The translations under genes and the position numbers were made by a program. The notes under the pieces were generated by a model that made no database searches, was not told the DNA's origin, and saw only the letters and a program-made list of their open reading frames with translations. Positions 1 to 9,155 of a DNA stretch of 64,000 nucleotides are shown here, piece by piece; position 1 is the stretch's first letter; each line of letters opens with the position of its first letter. Location: contig NZ_CP080421.1 in NCBI RefSeq assembly GCF_019457515.1, positions 2,170,001 through 2,234,000 of the forward strand. The letters are read 5' to 3'. This DNA comes from Shewanella mesophila. GTDB lineage: Bacteria; Pseudomonadota; Gammaproteobacteria; Enterobacterales; Shewanellaceae.

Positions 1-58
1 ACACCGTAAATCACGTTAAAAGAGACGCGCTACCGTTAGCATTGGCTCTTTGAGAAAT

Positions 59-86
59 AGAAAACCCTCAAAGTAGAGGGTTTTCT
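59..86 (-). terminator. Hairpin terminator after the DUF2987 gene
   Basis: An 11-bp perfect stem (59-69 with 76-86) closes a 6-nt loop. The stem ends in A/T runs, so it could work on both strands. It lies 14 nt past the stop of the leftward gene that ends at 100 and probably ends that two-gene unit. Confidence 0.7.
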
Positions 87-99
87 AGTTTAATGAGGC

Positions 100-720
100 C
101 TACTTACTGACCCAGGGACTAACAACGCTAGGTTCATGACTGAAAGATAACTCAGTCATGTCATTGATATGCTGACGAGATAATCTAAATATCCCTTCGA
201 TTAACTCCAGCTTACCATCGATCGTAACCGTCGCAGGCTCAACAAACTCAAAACTGATACCCGCGATATCGTCAGTGAAATATCGCATCGGAAATCCCTG
301 CATACTATGAAGCAATTCATCCATTTGTGCTTGAATCGCAAATAGATCTGCCTGACTATAATCAGTGCTCGTTCGCTTGGCTCTTATCTGCATCGCAACA
401 CCGCATTGGCGTGCATCATTTTCCATCTGTAAATTGATTAGTGCTCGATCAGATTTAAGCCGTTCGTCAAAGGGAATAAACACTCTTTGTTCTGCCGTGA
501 TGGTCAGTGGAAACTGCTCTTTTTCGGTGCTAATAAAACCGTCTCTAATGATACACCCATTATCTTTGGGCACCGAAAATGCGAGTTCGATGAGTGGATA
601 GTGTCCTTTATTTACCTGTTTCAACCTTTGATAAAACCCTTGATATTCAAGAGATATAGGAGATGACTGTGCTACAAAACTAGCAGCAAATAGGCAACTA
701 AACAGCAGGCCTTTGTTCAT
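100..720 (-). CDS. DUF2987 domain protein, exported
   Basis: A protein of about 206 residues of unknown function that resembles the DUF2987 family of Shewanella and Vibrio. I chose the ATG at 720 because it is followed by a typical signal peptide (MNKGLLFSCLFAAS, Ala-rich cleavage region) and preceded by a GGTGGA ribosome site. A longer frame to 771 would place non-signal sequence in front. The start lies inside the 3' end of the Bax-like gene (23-nt overlap), so the two are probably translationally coupled. The rest is mostly beta-strand-like with one Cys pair (C74 and C112 in this frame, approximate), consistent with a periplasmic protein. No catalytic motif is visible. Confidence 0.7.
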   Translation of the reverse strand: MNKGLLFSCLFAASFVAQSSPISLEYQGFYQRLKQVNKGHYPLIELAFSVPKDNGCIIRDGFISTEKEQFPLTITAEQRVFIPFDERLKSDRALINLQMENDARQCGVAMQIRAKRTSTDYSQADLFAIQAQMDELLHSMQGFPMRYFTDDIAGISFEFVEPATVTIDGKLELIEGIFRLSRQHINDMTELSFSHEPSVVSPWVSK

Positions 721-1528
721 TATTTTCCACCAAATATTGATTGTTATGACGTAACATTTCAAGTAACTCATCGATGTAAGCTTCTTGACGTTCAGAATAA
801 TTCATTAAACCGTATACCAGTTTATCCGCGGTAACGTGCTGGTCTTCAGCTCTAAGATCTGCCCTTATTGCTCTTAATAAGGAATAAGCGGCATTTGAAT
901 TTAGATTTCGCATATAGGAGCCAACTGATTCATCGACACTCTTAAAAACCGCGACTTCATGACTCATTCCCGTGGTACGAGATTGTGGTACAAGCCCACA
1001 GCCCTTTTTAAAACACCATTGACCAAAAAAGTTAAGACCTTCTTTAGCAAATCGACTACTTCCCCAGCCAGTTTCATTAGCCGCCTGAATAAGTACAAGG
1101 TTTTCAGGAATAATATCAACGCGAACAAGCAGGTTATCTAAGGTGTCCTGATTAACACGGCGCATGGCATACTGGTATTTACTCGCAATCTTTAAGATCC
1201 GAAACTCTTCCGCCTCTGATAACGTTAATTCGTCAATAAGATGCTGGCGAGTCTGGAGCAGGAATTTTCTCTCATCAGTGATAATTGCGTTGTGATGAGA
1301 TATAGCAGGACGCAGAAAATCAAAAAATGCTTGTTTCTTATCACCAACATCAGCAATGGCTTCAAAGTCTGGAATCGCACTGTATATGAGTTTATTTTTT
1401 AACAGTTTTCCACTTCTTTGTTGCTCTTGAGTCGAATCTTGCTCGATCAATATCAGTTTAATCGCTAACAAAGCCAAAACCACAATAGCTAATGACAATA
1501 TGAGTTTGTTTATTAGTCCTGTTTTCAA
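698..1528 (-). CDS. Bax-like glucosaminidase-domain protein
   Basis: A 276-residue protein with an N-terminal membrane anchor (residues 7-27, hydrophobic) and a C-terminal glucosaminidase fold as in E. coli Bax and FlgJ-type peptidoglycan hydrolases. The likely catalytic Glu is E152 in the motif AANETGWGSSRFA, followed by the family pattern N-FFGQWCF. It probably cuts or binds the glycan strands of peptidoglycan from the periplasmic face of the inner membrane. The downstream DUF2987 gene overlaps its 3' end, which suggests an operon. Bax homologues are poorly studied, so the enzyme activity is inferred from the family. Confidence 0.8.
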   Translation of the reverse strand: MKTGLINKLILSLAIVVLALLAIKLILIEQDSTQEQQRSGKLLKNKLIYSAIPDFEAIADVGDKKQAFFDFLRPAISHHNAIITDERKFLLQTRQHLIDELTLSEAEEFRILKIASKYQYAMRRVNQDTLDNLLVRVDIIPENLVLIQAANETGWGSSRFAKEGLNFFGQWCFKKGCGLVPQSRTTGMSHEVAVFKSVDESVGSYMRNLNSNAAYSLLRAIRADLRAEDQHVTADKLVYGLMNYSERQEAYIDELLEMLRHNNQYLVENNEQRPAV

Positions 1529-1665
1529 ATTAGCTCGCTCTTGTTTGTCCTATATCGCGATGATTATATGTCATCTGGCTATTTTAACAAAACCGCTATG
1601 CTAAGCGATGTTATTGGATATAATGAACACCGTTGGATCAGGGGATTCAGGAAGGAAAAACCCGA

Positions 1666-2577
1666 ATGCAAGACTATGCACTTAATCAATTTTCAAATGT
1701 AGTAGCAATAGGTGGAGGCCATGGACTTGGCAGAGTTCTCTCCTCGTTATCGTTTTTAGGCCCACGTCTAACTGGAATTGTTGCCACCACAGATAATGGT
1801 GGTTCTACAGGCCGTTTAAGACAAGAGCAAGATTGTATTGCCTGGGGCGATCTACGTAACTGTTTATCACAACTTGCAAGTCGTCCCTCAATCGGCTCGT
1901 TATTATTTGAATATCGTTTCGAAGGTAATAGCGAATTAACGAATCATAATTTGGGTAATCTAATCCTTCTTGCGCTGGAACAGTTGTGTGTCAGACCACT
2001 CGATGCGGTAAATCTAATCCGTAAGTTGCTAAATATTGAGACAAAAGTGATCCCGATGTCTGAGCAACCAACTCACTTAGTCGCAATTCAATCTTGTGGT
2101 AACCGCATATTTGGTGAAGTGCAAGTTGATGAGATGAAGGAAGACCCTATCGCACTATCGCTTGAGCCCATGGTCGAAGCGACCCATGAAGCCTTCATGG
2201 CGATAGAGAATGCCGATTTAATTATCTTAGGGCCAGGTAGCTTTTTGACCAGCATTATGCCCCCGCTGTTATTACCTTTGCTTAGCCAAGCGTTAAGCCG
2301 ATCTAATGCAAAAATTATCTTAATCGAAAATCTTACCGAAGAGCCATCGGCCGCCGCGAACTTTAGTTTGGAAAAGCGCTTGCATTGGTTTATGCAGGTG
2401 CTAGGAAATAAAGCTGTCGATCACGTTTTATGTGATGGTAAGTCGCACACCACTGAAGGTAATATTACATACTTTCCGCTACGCAGCAGGCATCATGTCG
2501 CTCTTCACGACCGTCAAGCATTAGTCGACGCCTTATCCTTAATTGTAAAATCACCAGCACTTAGCGCTGTAGGGTAA
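1666..2577 (+). CDS. CofD/YvcK-family protein (gluconeogenesis factor type)
   Basis: A 303-residue member of the CofD/YvcK (YbhK) family. The nucleotide-binding glycine motif GGGHGLGR lies near residue 17, followed by TTDNGGSTGRLR, GDLRNCL and the NHNLGNL motif. YvcK proteins bind UDP-GlcNAc and influence cell shape and growth on gluconeogenic carbon sources; CofD itself makes coenzyme F420, which is not expected here. I prefer the ATG at 1666 over the in-frame TTG at 1633 because an AGGAAGGA ribosome site sits just before it. The gene is monocistronic: a divergent gene lies upstream and a strong terminator follows. Confidence 0.85.
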   Translation: MQDYALNQFSNVVAIGGGHGLGRVLSSLSFLGPRLTGIVATTDNGGSTGRLRQEQDCIAWGDLRNCLSQLASRPSIGSLLFEYRFEGNSELTNHNLGNLILLALEQLCVRPLDAVNLIRKLLNIETKVIPMSEQPTHLVAIQSCGNRIFGEVQVDEMKEDPIALSLEPMVEATHEAFMAIENADLIILGPGSFLTSIMPPLLLPLLSQALSRSNAKIILIENLTEEPSAAANFSLEKRLHWFMQVLGNKAVDHVLCDGKSHTTEGNITYFPLRSRHHVALHDRQALVDALSLIVKSPALSAVG

Positions 2578-2611
2578 AAAAATCCCATTGTGAAGTGACA
2601 ATGGGATTTTA
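2578..2611. terminator. Bidirectional terminator between yvcK-like gene and aminotransferase
   Basis: A 12-bp perfect stem (2579-2590 with 2599-2610) has A-rich left and T-rich right flanks and an 8-nt loop. It sits between two convergent genes and can serve both. Confidence 0.85.
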
Positions 2612-2634
2612 AAATCATGAGTTCTACTAATAGA

Positions 2635-3828
2635 TTAAATAACTTGTGCTATCGCTTTACAGATCACGGGCATATTGTCACGAGTCATACCTGCTACACT
2701 AATTCGCCCTGAACCGACGATATAGATACCAAACTCTTCTCTTAGGCGTTCTACTTGTGACTTGTTCAAACCTGAAAAACTGAACATGCCATTTTGACTA
2801 GAGATAAAACTGAAATCTTGTTCCACCCCTTCAGCTTTTAACATATCGACAAAAAGTACCCGCATCTGAGCAATACGTTCTCTCATCTCTTGTAGCTCTG
2901 ATAACCATAGACTCTTTAACTCTTCGTCACCTAAAATGGTAGAGACGATCAACGCACCATGCGCAGGCGGATTAGAGTAGTTACCACGAATGGTACTTTT
3001 TACCTGACTAAACGCCGTATCTGCGGTTTCTTTGTCTTTCGCGACAATCGTCACCGCACCAATACGCTCATTATAAAGACCGAAGTTTTTTGAAAAAGAG
3101 TTAGCAACAATCAACTCTGGGACCACGTTCGCTACGGCGCGTAAACCTTGTGCATCTTCCTCTACGCCATCGCCAAATCCTTGGTAAGCAAAGTCAAATA
3201 GCGGAATCAACTCTTTTTCTAAACACAGCTGAGCAATGACGTCCCATTGAGTCGCATTAAGATCTATGCCCGTTGGATTATGGCAACAACCATGTAGAAG
3301 GACGAGATCGCCAATAGTGGCTTGCTCAAGATCGGCCAGCATCGCATCGAAATCCATAGCGTGCGTTGCGGCATCATAGTAGTTGTACTGTTTAACTTCG
3401 AGACCAGCCGACGAGAAAATATTGTTGTGGTTTGCCCAGGTAGGATTACTCACCCAAATGGTCTTCGAATTGGTATTACGAACCACAAATTCTGCCGCAA
3501 CACGTAACGAACCTGTTCCACCAGGAGCTTGTGCAGTAGCAGCACGCTGCGCGTTAACAACATCGCTATCGGCACCAAACAATAGCGTTTGTACCGCATG
3601 GTTATATGCCTGAACCCCTTCAATCCCTAGATAGCTTTTACTCGTTTCCTTACCTAGCAGTTTTTGTTCAGCCAATTTAACCGACTTCAGTATGGGAGTC
3701 TGACCTGACTCATCCTTATAAATACCGACACCCAAATTGACTTTATCGGACCTTGGGTCCGCTTTAAATGAATCGGTAAGGCCAAGAATTGGATCTGCGG
3801 GAGCCAGTGCTACCTGGTTAAATATCAT
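2635..3828 (-). CDS. Class I aspartate/aromatic aminotransferase
   Basis: A 397-residue PLP enzyme of the AspC/TyrB family, which moves amino groups between aspartate or aromatic amino acids and 2-oxoglutarate. The PLP lysine is K247 in [10 protein letters not shown], and HNPTG (183-187) is the standard asparagine motif. Length and N-terminus ([14 protein letters not shown]) match the family. The ATG at 3828 has an AGGAA ribosome site 7 nt upstream. Whether it works mainly on aspartate or on aromatic substrates cannot be told from the sequence alone, so no symbol is given. Confidence 0.9.
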   Translation of the reverse strand: MIFNQVALAPADPILGLTDSFKADPRSDKVNLGVGIYKDESGQTPILKSVKLAEQKLLGKETSKSYLGIEGVQAYNHAVQTLLFGADSDVVNAQRAATAQAPGGTGSLRVAAEFVVRNTNSKTIWVSNPTWANHNNIFSSAGLEVKQYNYYDAATHAMDFDAMLADLEQATIGDLVLLHGCCHNPTGIDLNATQWDVIAQLCLEKELIPLFDFAYQGFGDGVEEDAQGLRAVANVVPELIVANSFSKNFGLYNERIGAVTIVAKDKETADTAFSQVKSTIRGNYSNPPAHGALIVSTILGDEELKSLWLSELQEMRERIAQMRVLFVDMLKAEGVEQDFSFISSQNGMFSFSGLNKSQVERLREEFGIYIVGSGRISVAGMTRDNMPVICKAIAQVI

Positions 3829-4038
3829 GACGGCATTCCTAAAATAACGTTTTAATGTAGGGTTCGCCGCTATTTATACCACTGTCATCTTATGCTTCAT
3901 AGTGGATTTTATTCAACGTAACAATTTTTCCACTTCAATGAGATTTACCGCAATATTTGGGGGTTTTAATGCAGTAAAGCTGAAGAATGTTTGATAAAGA
4001 TAGATATTATTTGAAAGCTGCTCTTGGCGATGAAAAAC

Positions 4039-4070
4039 AAAAAAGCCTCAACAGGTGTTGAGGCTTTTTT
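4039..4070 (-). terminator. Terminator of the Gly-Cys-Leu tRNA operon
   Basis: A GC-rich inverted repeat (GCCTCAACA with TGTTGAGGC, 4045-4064) is followed on the minus strand by a T run. It lies 13 nt past the end of tRNA-Leu. Confidence 0.85.
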
Positions 4071-4082
4071 GTCATCTAAAGA

Positions 4083-4168
4083 TGGTACCCGTGGCCAGAC
4101 TTGAACTGGCACGCTTATTCAGCGAGGGATTTTAAATCCCTTGTGTCTACCGATTCCACCACACGGGC
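4083..4168 (-). tRNA. tRNA-Leu (anticodon UAA)
   Basis: An 86-nt tRNA with encoded CCA, long class II variable arm, T-loop TTCAAGT and anticodon TAA. It is the last gene of a three-tRNA operon. Confidence 0.97.
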
Positions 4169-4208
4169 AAAGTGTGCGTTTTACCGTCAAAAACGGGAAA
4201 ACTAAAAG

Positions 4209-4282
4209 TGGAGGCGCGACCCGGAGTCGAACCGAGATCGACGGATTTGCAATCCGCAGCATAGCCATTCTGCCATCGCGCC
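4209..4282 (-). tRNA. tRNA-Cys (anticodon GCA)
   Basis: A 74-nt tRNA with encoded CCA, acceptor stem GGCGCGA, T-loop TTCGACT and anticodon GCA in the loop TTGCAAA. It is the middle gene of the operon. Confidence 0.97.
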
Positions 4283-4316
4283 TTATATCGAAGGCGTTAA
4301 ACCAATATCTAGATAT

Positions 4317-4392
4317 TGGAGCGACATATCGGGTTCGAACCGATGACCTATACCTTGGCAAGGTATCGCTCTACCAACTGAGCTAATGTCGC
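4317..4392 (-). tRNA. tRNA-Gly (anticodon GCC)
   Basis: A 76-nt tRNA with encoded CCA, acceptor stem GCGACAT, T-loop TTCGAAC and anticodon GCC. It is the first gene of the operon; the order Gly-Cys-Leu is the same as glyW-cysT-leuZ in E. coli. Confidence 0.97.
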
Positions 4393-4459
4393 ATTTTTAA
4401 TACTTTCAACCTCAGTCATGTCAGCTTTAAAAAGCTTTCCCCTGACTGCGGAAAGGAAT

Positions 4460-4487
4460 TCTACCGATTTACCCAAAAGAGTCAACG
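4460..4487 (-). promoter_or_regulatory. Sigma-70 promoter of the tRNA operon
   Basis: On the minus strand a TTGACT -35 box (4482-4487) and a TAGAAT -10 box (4460-4465) are separated by 16 nt, and the start region lies about 60 nt before tRNA-Gly. No other gene lies between, so this is the obvious promoter for the tRNA operon. Confidence 0.8.
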
Positions 4488-4578
4488 CTATTTTTAGTAA
4501 TAATTGAGTTTAATTAACTGTTTGCTGCAATATTCACCTTTATGGTTTTTTGTTAATCAGCAAGATCACATTTTTGAT

Positions 4579-4611
4579 AAAAAAACGCCCTAGTCGTTGC
4601 TAGGGCGTTTA
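4579..4611 (-). terminator. Terminator after the long GAPDH gene
   Basis: An 11-bp stem (AAACGCCCTAG with CTAGGGCGTTT) closes a 6-nt loop and gives a T run on the minus strand. It lies about 30 nt past the GAPDH stop. Confidence 0.85.
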
Positions 4612-4641
4612 AATTCTCTATCGGTTGTACGCTAAAATGTT

Positions 4642-6078
4642 TTATGCAACAGGCAAAGATTGGTAATTAAGTCCCAACATTTTCTGCATAACACCAACGA
4701 CCTGGCAACTATAACCAAACTCGTTGTCATACCATACATAAAGAATCGTTCGATTGCCTTCGGCAATCGTCGCTTGTGAATCAACAACACCAGCATAACG
4801 TGAACCGACTAAGTCTGAAGAAACGATCTCGGTAGATTCGGTAAAATCAACTTGATTTTGAAGCTCTGAACATAACGCCACATTACGCAGGTATTCGTTC
4901 ATATCTTCTTTATTCGTTTCGCCATTCAAATTCAAGCTAATAATAGCCATAGATACGTTTGGCGTTGGTACGCGAATCGCGTTACCTGTAAGTTTACCAG
5001 CGAGTATGGGTAGCGCCTTAGCAACCGCTTTAGCTGCACCAGTCTCTGTGATTACCATGTTGAGTGGTGCACTACGACCACGACGATCCGCTTTGTGGTA
5101 ATTATCAATTAGGTTCTGATCATTGGTATAAGAGTGAATCGTCTCTACGTGACCATTAATAATCCCGTACTTGTCGTTAACCGCTTTTAAAACTGGCGTG
5201 ATAGCATTTGTGGTACAACTTGCAGCTGACACTATCGTATCTTCATCTAAAATGTCACTTTCGTTAACACCATAAACGATATTCTTAATTGCACCTTTAG
5301 CTGGCGCGGTCAAAAGTACTTTTGATGCCCCTTTTGACTTAAGATGTAAACCAAGACCATCTTCATCTTTCCATATACCCGTATTATCGACGACTAACGC
5401 ATCATTAATACCATATTGGGTATAATCGATTTCATCTGGAGAGTTTGCATAGATGACCTGGATGTAAGTGCCGTTTGCGATGATGGCATTATTCTCTTCA
5501 TCGACTTCTACTGAACCGTTGAATGGTCCGTGTACAGAGTCGCGACGAAGCAAGCTTGCACGTTTCTCTAAATCCCCTTTACGGCCGCCACGAAGAACGA
5601 TTGCACGCAAACATAATTTGTTGCTCACACCTGTTCGTTCAATCAGTAAACGCGCTAATAGACGTCCAATACGACCAAACCCATATAAAACAACATCTTT
5701 AGCCTGTTGGTTATCTTCATGGTCGATTGCAGAGGCTAATTCATGGGCCATATAAGCTTCTACTTGGCTTGCATCTGAGTGTTCACGCCAATAGTTAACC
5801 GCCAATTTACCGATATCGACTTTGCATTGCTTTACTGCAAGTTTGCTAAGTGCTTCTACAAACGGGAAGCTTTCGCGCAATCTTAATTTATCACCTACAT
5901 GACGGCGCACTAAACGGTGCGATTTGATGATTTCTATTGTGGAAGCGTTTAGAAGAGGTTTACCATACAAAACCACCTCTACACCTTGATTACGATATAA
6001 TTTACCCAGTAAAGGCTGCATAGCCTCTGCCATTTCGAAACGTTCTTGCCAACTTTGTAGGTGTTTATCAGCGGTCAT
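4642..6078 (-). CDS. Long-form glyceraldehyde-3-phosphate dehydrogenase with N-terminal extension
   Basis: A 478-residue GAPDH. Residues 1-127 are an extra N-terminal region without a recognised domain; the Rossmann motif GFGRIGR is at 133-139, the catalytic Cys is C288 (SAASCTTN) and the catalytic His H315 (HSYTND). Normal GAPDH is about 335 residues, so this is the long subfamily found in some marine gammaproteobacteria. Where NAD-type enzymes have Asp after the second beta strand, this protein reads AIVLRGGRKGD, with no Asp and several basic residues, which suggests NADP use and perhaps a gluconeogenic role. The ATG at 6078 has an AAGGA site. A HexR-like dyad lies 167 nt upstream. It is divergent from the lipoprotein gene and close to a normal GAPDH. 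Confidence 0.88.
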   Translation of the reverse strand: MTADKHLQSWQERFEMAEAMQPLLGKLYRNQGVEVVLYGKPLLNASTIEIIKSHRLVRRHVGDKLRLRESFPFVEALSKLAVKQCKVDIGKLAVNYWREHSDASQVEAYMAHELASAIDHEDNQQAKDVVLYGFGRIGRLLARLLIERTGVSNKLCLRAIVLRGGRKGDLEKRASLLRRDSVHGPFNGSVEVDEENNAIIANGTYIQVIYANSPDEIDYTQYGINDALVVDNTGIWKDEDGLGLHLKSKGASKVLLTAPAKGAIKNIVYGVNESDILDEDTIVSAASCTTNAITPVLKAVNDKYGIINGHVETIHSYTNDQNLIDNYHKADRRGRSAPLNMVITETGAAKAVAKALPILAGKLTGNAIRVPTPNVSMAIISLNLNGETNKEDMNEYLRNVALCSELQNQVDFTESTEIVSSDLVGSRYAGVVDSQATIAEGNRTILYVWYDNEFGYSCQVVGVMQKMLGLNYQSLPVA

Positions 6079-6244
6079 TACAGATCCTTTATCTCACTTT
6101 AACTACATTTATTTGTAGAAATGTTTGAGTAACAAAAAGAAAAGACCAATACTCTATTATTATCGGAACGTGATTCCAGTTATTGGTCGGCGCCATTGTA
6201 ATGAAAAGTCGGCTTTCGATCTAGTAAGATATTTTCTCTAACCA

Positions 6245-6259
6245 TGTAATAATATTAGA
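6245..6259. promoter_or_regulatory. HexR-like operator between long GAPDH and DUF2989 gene
   Basis: TGTAATAATATTAGA is a near-perfect inverted repeat that matches 14 of 15 positions of the Shewanella HexR consensus TGTAATwwwATTACA as I remember it. It sits in a divergent intergenic region, 24 nt before the lipoprotein start and 167 nt before the GAPDH start, so it could act on either gene. Confidence 0.6.
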
Positions 6260-6282
6260 TAAAATCACATAAGGAAGGTCAT

Positions 6283-7122
6283 TTGAGAATAAATTTTGTA
6301 ATCATTACACCATTATTATCTCTTTTGGCTATTTTGGGGCTATTTGGATGTGATAATGCCGTTAATACAGACACTATATGTAAAAATAATCCTGAGCTTT
6401 GTGACGATTTACATCGCGACAGTTGGTGTCGTTATGAGAAATCCGATCTGATCCAAAAGCGCTATGCCATAAAGAACACCGCAGCGCCCTCTGGAAAGCA
6501 AATTTATCAACTCCTTATCAATCTCGAAAACTATAATAAGTGCATCGAATTGGCCGCCGGTGTTCAACACATACTTCATCCAGAACGGACTAATGATAGA
6601 GTGAGAGCATTTGGCATCAGTGCGCAAGACCTAGCCGAGCTGAGAGATTCAACCAAAAATAGCACAGACCTCTACCTTTCCTTTTACCATTGGATAAGAT
6701 TGGGCGATCAACAAGCTCAAGCGAGAGTGATCAAAATGGAGCGCGCTAGTGAAGTGAAAGACCCATTAATACTGGCCCATCTAGCATCCTATTATCAAAA
6801 GACGGATCTCAACAAAGCGAAAAGCTTATATCTTGCACTGTTGGATGTTGCAACTGGAGAGGAGTTTGATCCTAATTGGTTACTCGGCCTAGCCAGTATT
6901 TACCGCGAAGAGAACAATTTGGAAAAGACCTACCTTTTTTCCAAAGCCAATGTCTTGATGACGTCTAATACCGCTTCTGCTGACAAGATGAGTGCGCTAG
7001 TTAACGGCGATACTAAGCTTGAGGCCTTGTTGACAGAACAAGCTGAGACCTTAGTCAATCATCTAAATAAAGGTGACTATACTTCTAGTGAAATTAGGCA
7101 GCAGCTAAATCGCGCAAATTAG
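6283..7122 (+). CDS. DUF2989 lipoprotein
   Basis: A 279-residue protein that looks like the DUF2989 family of Shewanella. It begins with a lipoprotein signal peptide whose lipobox is LFGC (Cys at about residue 23). The mature part is mostly helical and TPR-like (for example YYQKTDLNKAKSLYLALLD, then a second helix pair). The start codon is TTG, chosen because AAGGAAGG lies 4 nt upstream and no ATG fits the signal peptide. It is probably anchored in a membrane on the periplasmic side. Function is unknown. Its position between two GAPDH genes, with a HexR-like site just upstream, may only reflect the shared intergenic region. Confidence 0.8.
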   Translation: MRINFVIITPLLSLLAILGLFGCDNAVNTDTICKNNPELCDDLHRDSWCRYEKSDLIQKRYAIKNTAAPSGKQIYQLLINLENYNKCIELAAGVQHILHPERTNDRVRAFGISAQDLAELRDSTKNSTDLYLSFYHWIRLGDQQAQARVIKMERASEVKDPLILAHLASYYQKTDLNKAKSLYLALLDVATGEEFDPNWLLGLASIYREENNLEKTYLFSKANVLMTSNTASADKMSALVNGDTKLEALLTEQAETLVNHLNKGDYTSSEIRQQLNRAN

Positions 7123-7292
7123 GAAGCAGACGCTATGCAGCGTGCTCTCGGCAAAATGTTTGCCACTAGTACTTTTTTTACATAAAAAGACTTACTTTTT
7201 GTAAAAAACCTGACCATTGTAAAGAAAACAGTAAAATTGTTAACCTAAATTACCAAATATTGGGGATATTACTTGACGATAGCTGTCAATTT

Positions 7293-7307
7293 GGTAATTT
7301 TACTACC
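7293..7307. promoter_or_regulatory. HexR-like operator upstream of gapA
   Basis: GGTAATTTTACTACC matches 12 of 15 positions of the remembered HexR consensus and lies within a 17-nt imperfect palindrome (7292-7308). It ends 35 nt before the gapA start. A separate dyad, TTGAC-N7-GTCAA (7273-7289), lies immediately upstream and could hold the -35 box. Confidence 0.5.
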
Positions 7308-7342
7308 AGATTATTTTTATACATTTACCTGAGGGATATGAG

Positions 7343-8353
7343 ATGACTATCCGCGTTGCAATTAACGGTTATGGCCGTATCGGTAGAAACGTACTTCGCG
7401 CGTTATACGAAAGCGAAAAGAACTATCCAATCAAAATCGTAGCGATTAACGATTTGGGCGATGCTTCAATCAATGCTCACCTAACCAAGTATGATTCTGT
7501 GCATGGTCGCTTCAATGCTAAAGTTGAGCATGATGATGAAGCAATCTATGTCAATGAAGATAAGATCGTTACCTTCTCTGAACGTGACCCAGGTAAATTA
7601 CCGTGGGCAGAATTGAACGTCGACGTGGTATTCGAATGTACTGGTATATTCACATCTAAAGAAGCGGTTCAACCGCATCTCACTGCCGGCGCAAAGAAAG
7701 TGATTATCTCGGCTCCAGGTAAGAATGTTGATGCAACCGTAGTATACGGTGTGAATAACGATGTCATCACCGCTGATATGACTGTTATTTCTAATGCGTC
7801 TTGTACCACAAACTGTTTAGCACCGTTTGCTAAGCCACTAAACGATGAGATAGGTATTGAATCAGGTCTTATGACTACAATTCATGCATACACCAACGAT
7901 CAACGTTTATCTGATGTATATCATACTGACTTGCGTCGTGCTCGTGCGGCAGCAATGTCAATGATCCCGACTAAAACTGGTGCAGCAGCTGCGGTTGGTT
8001 TAGTCGTACCTGAACTTGCAGGTAAGTTTGACGGTTTAGCGGTTCGTGTCCCAACGGTCAATGTTTCACTGGTTGATCTATCATTTATCGCCGCTCGTGA
8101 TACAAGTGTTGAAGAGATCAACGCAATTATTGAAAAAGCCGCTAGCGTTGCGCCAATGAGTGAAGTGCTAGCAGTTAACAATGAGCCTTTAGTTTCAATA
8201 GACTTCAACCATAATCCATACTCATCTAACTTCGATGCGACACAGACTCGTGTTAATGGTCGTTTAGTTAAAGTTATGGCTTGGTACGACAACGAATGGG
8301 GTTTCAGTAACCGCATGCTTGATAATGCCGTAGCATTAATGTCAGCTAAGTAG
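7343..8353 (+). CDS. gapA: Glyceraldehyde-3-phosphate dehydrogenase, type I, NAD-dependent
   Basis: A 336-residue standard GAPDH that catalyses the reversible oxidation and phosphorylation of glyceraldehyde 3-phosphate in glycolysis. Visible features are GYGRIGR (9-15), the NAD-selecting Asp D37 (AINDLGD), catalytic C154 (SNASCTTN) and H181 (HAYTND), with the usual C-terminal [12 protein letters not shown]. It is not Epd-like, since the residues around the active site follow GAPDH. The ATG at 7343 has a GAGGGAT ribosome site. It stands alone, with a candidate HexR operator upstream and a terminator downstream. Confidence 0.93.
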   Translation: MTIRVAINGYGRIGRNVLRALYESEKNYPIKIVAINDLGDASINAHLTKYDSVHGRFNAKVEHDDEAIYVNEDKIVTFSERDPGKLPWAELNVDVVFECTGIFTSKEAVQPHLTAGAKKVIISAPGKNVDATVVYGVNNDVITADMTVISNASCTTNCLAPFAKPLNDEIGIESGLMTTIHAYTNDQRLSDVYHTDLRRARAAAMSMIPTKTGAAAAVGLVVPELAGKFDGLAVRVPTVNVSLVDLSFIAARDTSVEEINAIIEKAASVAPMSEVLAVNNEPLVSIDFNHNPYSSNFDATQTRVNGRLVKVMAWYDNEWGFSNRMLDNAVALMSAK

Positions 8354-8768
8354 TTTACTTAACGCATAAAAAAGGAGCCTATTTGGCTCCTTTTTTTATG
8401 CAAGAATTTGACTCTCGATTAACTGGCCAATATTTGAATTACCTATGGGATAAGATCAGAGCATGGATTAAAAGTACAAAAAAAACCAACATATGAGCGC
8501 TTTAACCTTGGATATTGTACAAGTTATCAGTTAAGCACCACATAAACGTAATTTTTTCATCAACTCCAGTCTTGTCAACAACGATATTTGCGTTGTCTAT
8601 GCGTTGGTTATGCTTTGAAATATCAATGAGGCAAAATATGCAAACTCGTCTTCATCGACTCGTCTCAAGGTTATTTTAAGTTACACTGATTCTGGCACTT
8701 GAAAATGATTAAGTTTAAAACACGTTGGCTGTACTTAAGCTTAACTGATGGCCGCCTAACCTCCCCTA
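8354..8768. other. Intergenic stretch of about 415 nt
   Basis: Apart from the gapA terminator at the left end, I see no gene, repeat or clear regulatory site here. The longest plausible ORFs are under 20 codons. Confidence 0.5.
8368..8397 (+). terminator. Terminator of gapA
   Basis: GGAGCC and GGCTCC form the stem (extended by A/T pairs, 8368-8390) with a 5-nt loop, followed by seven T. Confidence 0.9.
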
Positions 8769-9044
8769 CTAATAGCGTTTTATGCGCACCACCTTCATTA
8801 TTTCGAAATCGAATCCCGCAACCGTTTCTGTTTCCGGATAATAGGTCATATTGACTTTCTGACCTTGAAGGCTCCTATATTTTTTTGTCCTTTTGAACTT
8901 GAATGGCGCATCACAGCCCTCTATCGTTACGGTATGTTGTACCCACTCTTCAATCTCACGCTGGGTGTGTGAAAGGATCTTGACACCTTCTGAATGTACC
9001 AAGTCACTGTGTGCATCAAGCATTTTATCTACAACATGTTTCAT
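8769..9044 (-). CDS. Small hypothetical protein
   Basis: A 91-residue protein that I do not recognise. The first half looks helical (MKHVVDKMLDAHSDLVH), the second half beta-rich and basic (FKFKRTKKYRSL, VVRIKRY at the C-terminus). It has no signal peptide, no membrane segment and one Cys. The ATG at 9044 is preceded by AGGTTCCGAT, a moderate ribosome site. It stands alone between gapA and the oxidoreductase gene. Codon use looks like its neighbours, so I take it as a real gene. Confidence 0.55.
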   Translation of the reverse strand: MKHVVDKMLDAHSDLVHSEGVKILSHTQREIEEWVQHTVTIEGCDAPFKFKRTKKYRSLQGQKVNMTYYPETETVAGFDFEIMKVVRIKRY

Positions 9045-9155
9045 ATCGGAACCTTAGAACGTGAGCGTTTCTATACCTAGGTGAGAGTGGGAATAAAAAA
9101 TTATAGAACATTCAGGAAAATTTGCTTTCAGGGTCCATGATAACAAAACTGACGG

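Noticed and set aside
4119..4386. Open frames of about 80 codons on both strands across the tRNA cluster
   Set aside because: They consist of tRNA sequence read as protein, a common false gene call. The three tRNAs explain the region fully.
6103..6118. Dyad CTACA-N6-TGTAG before the long GAPDH
   Set aside because: Five-base arms in AT-rich DNA are expected by chance, and it does not match the HexR motif.
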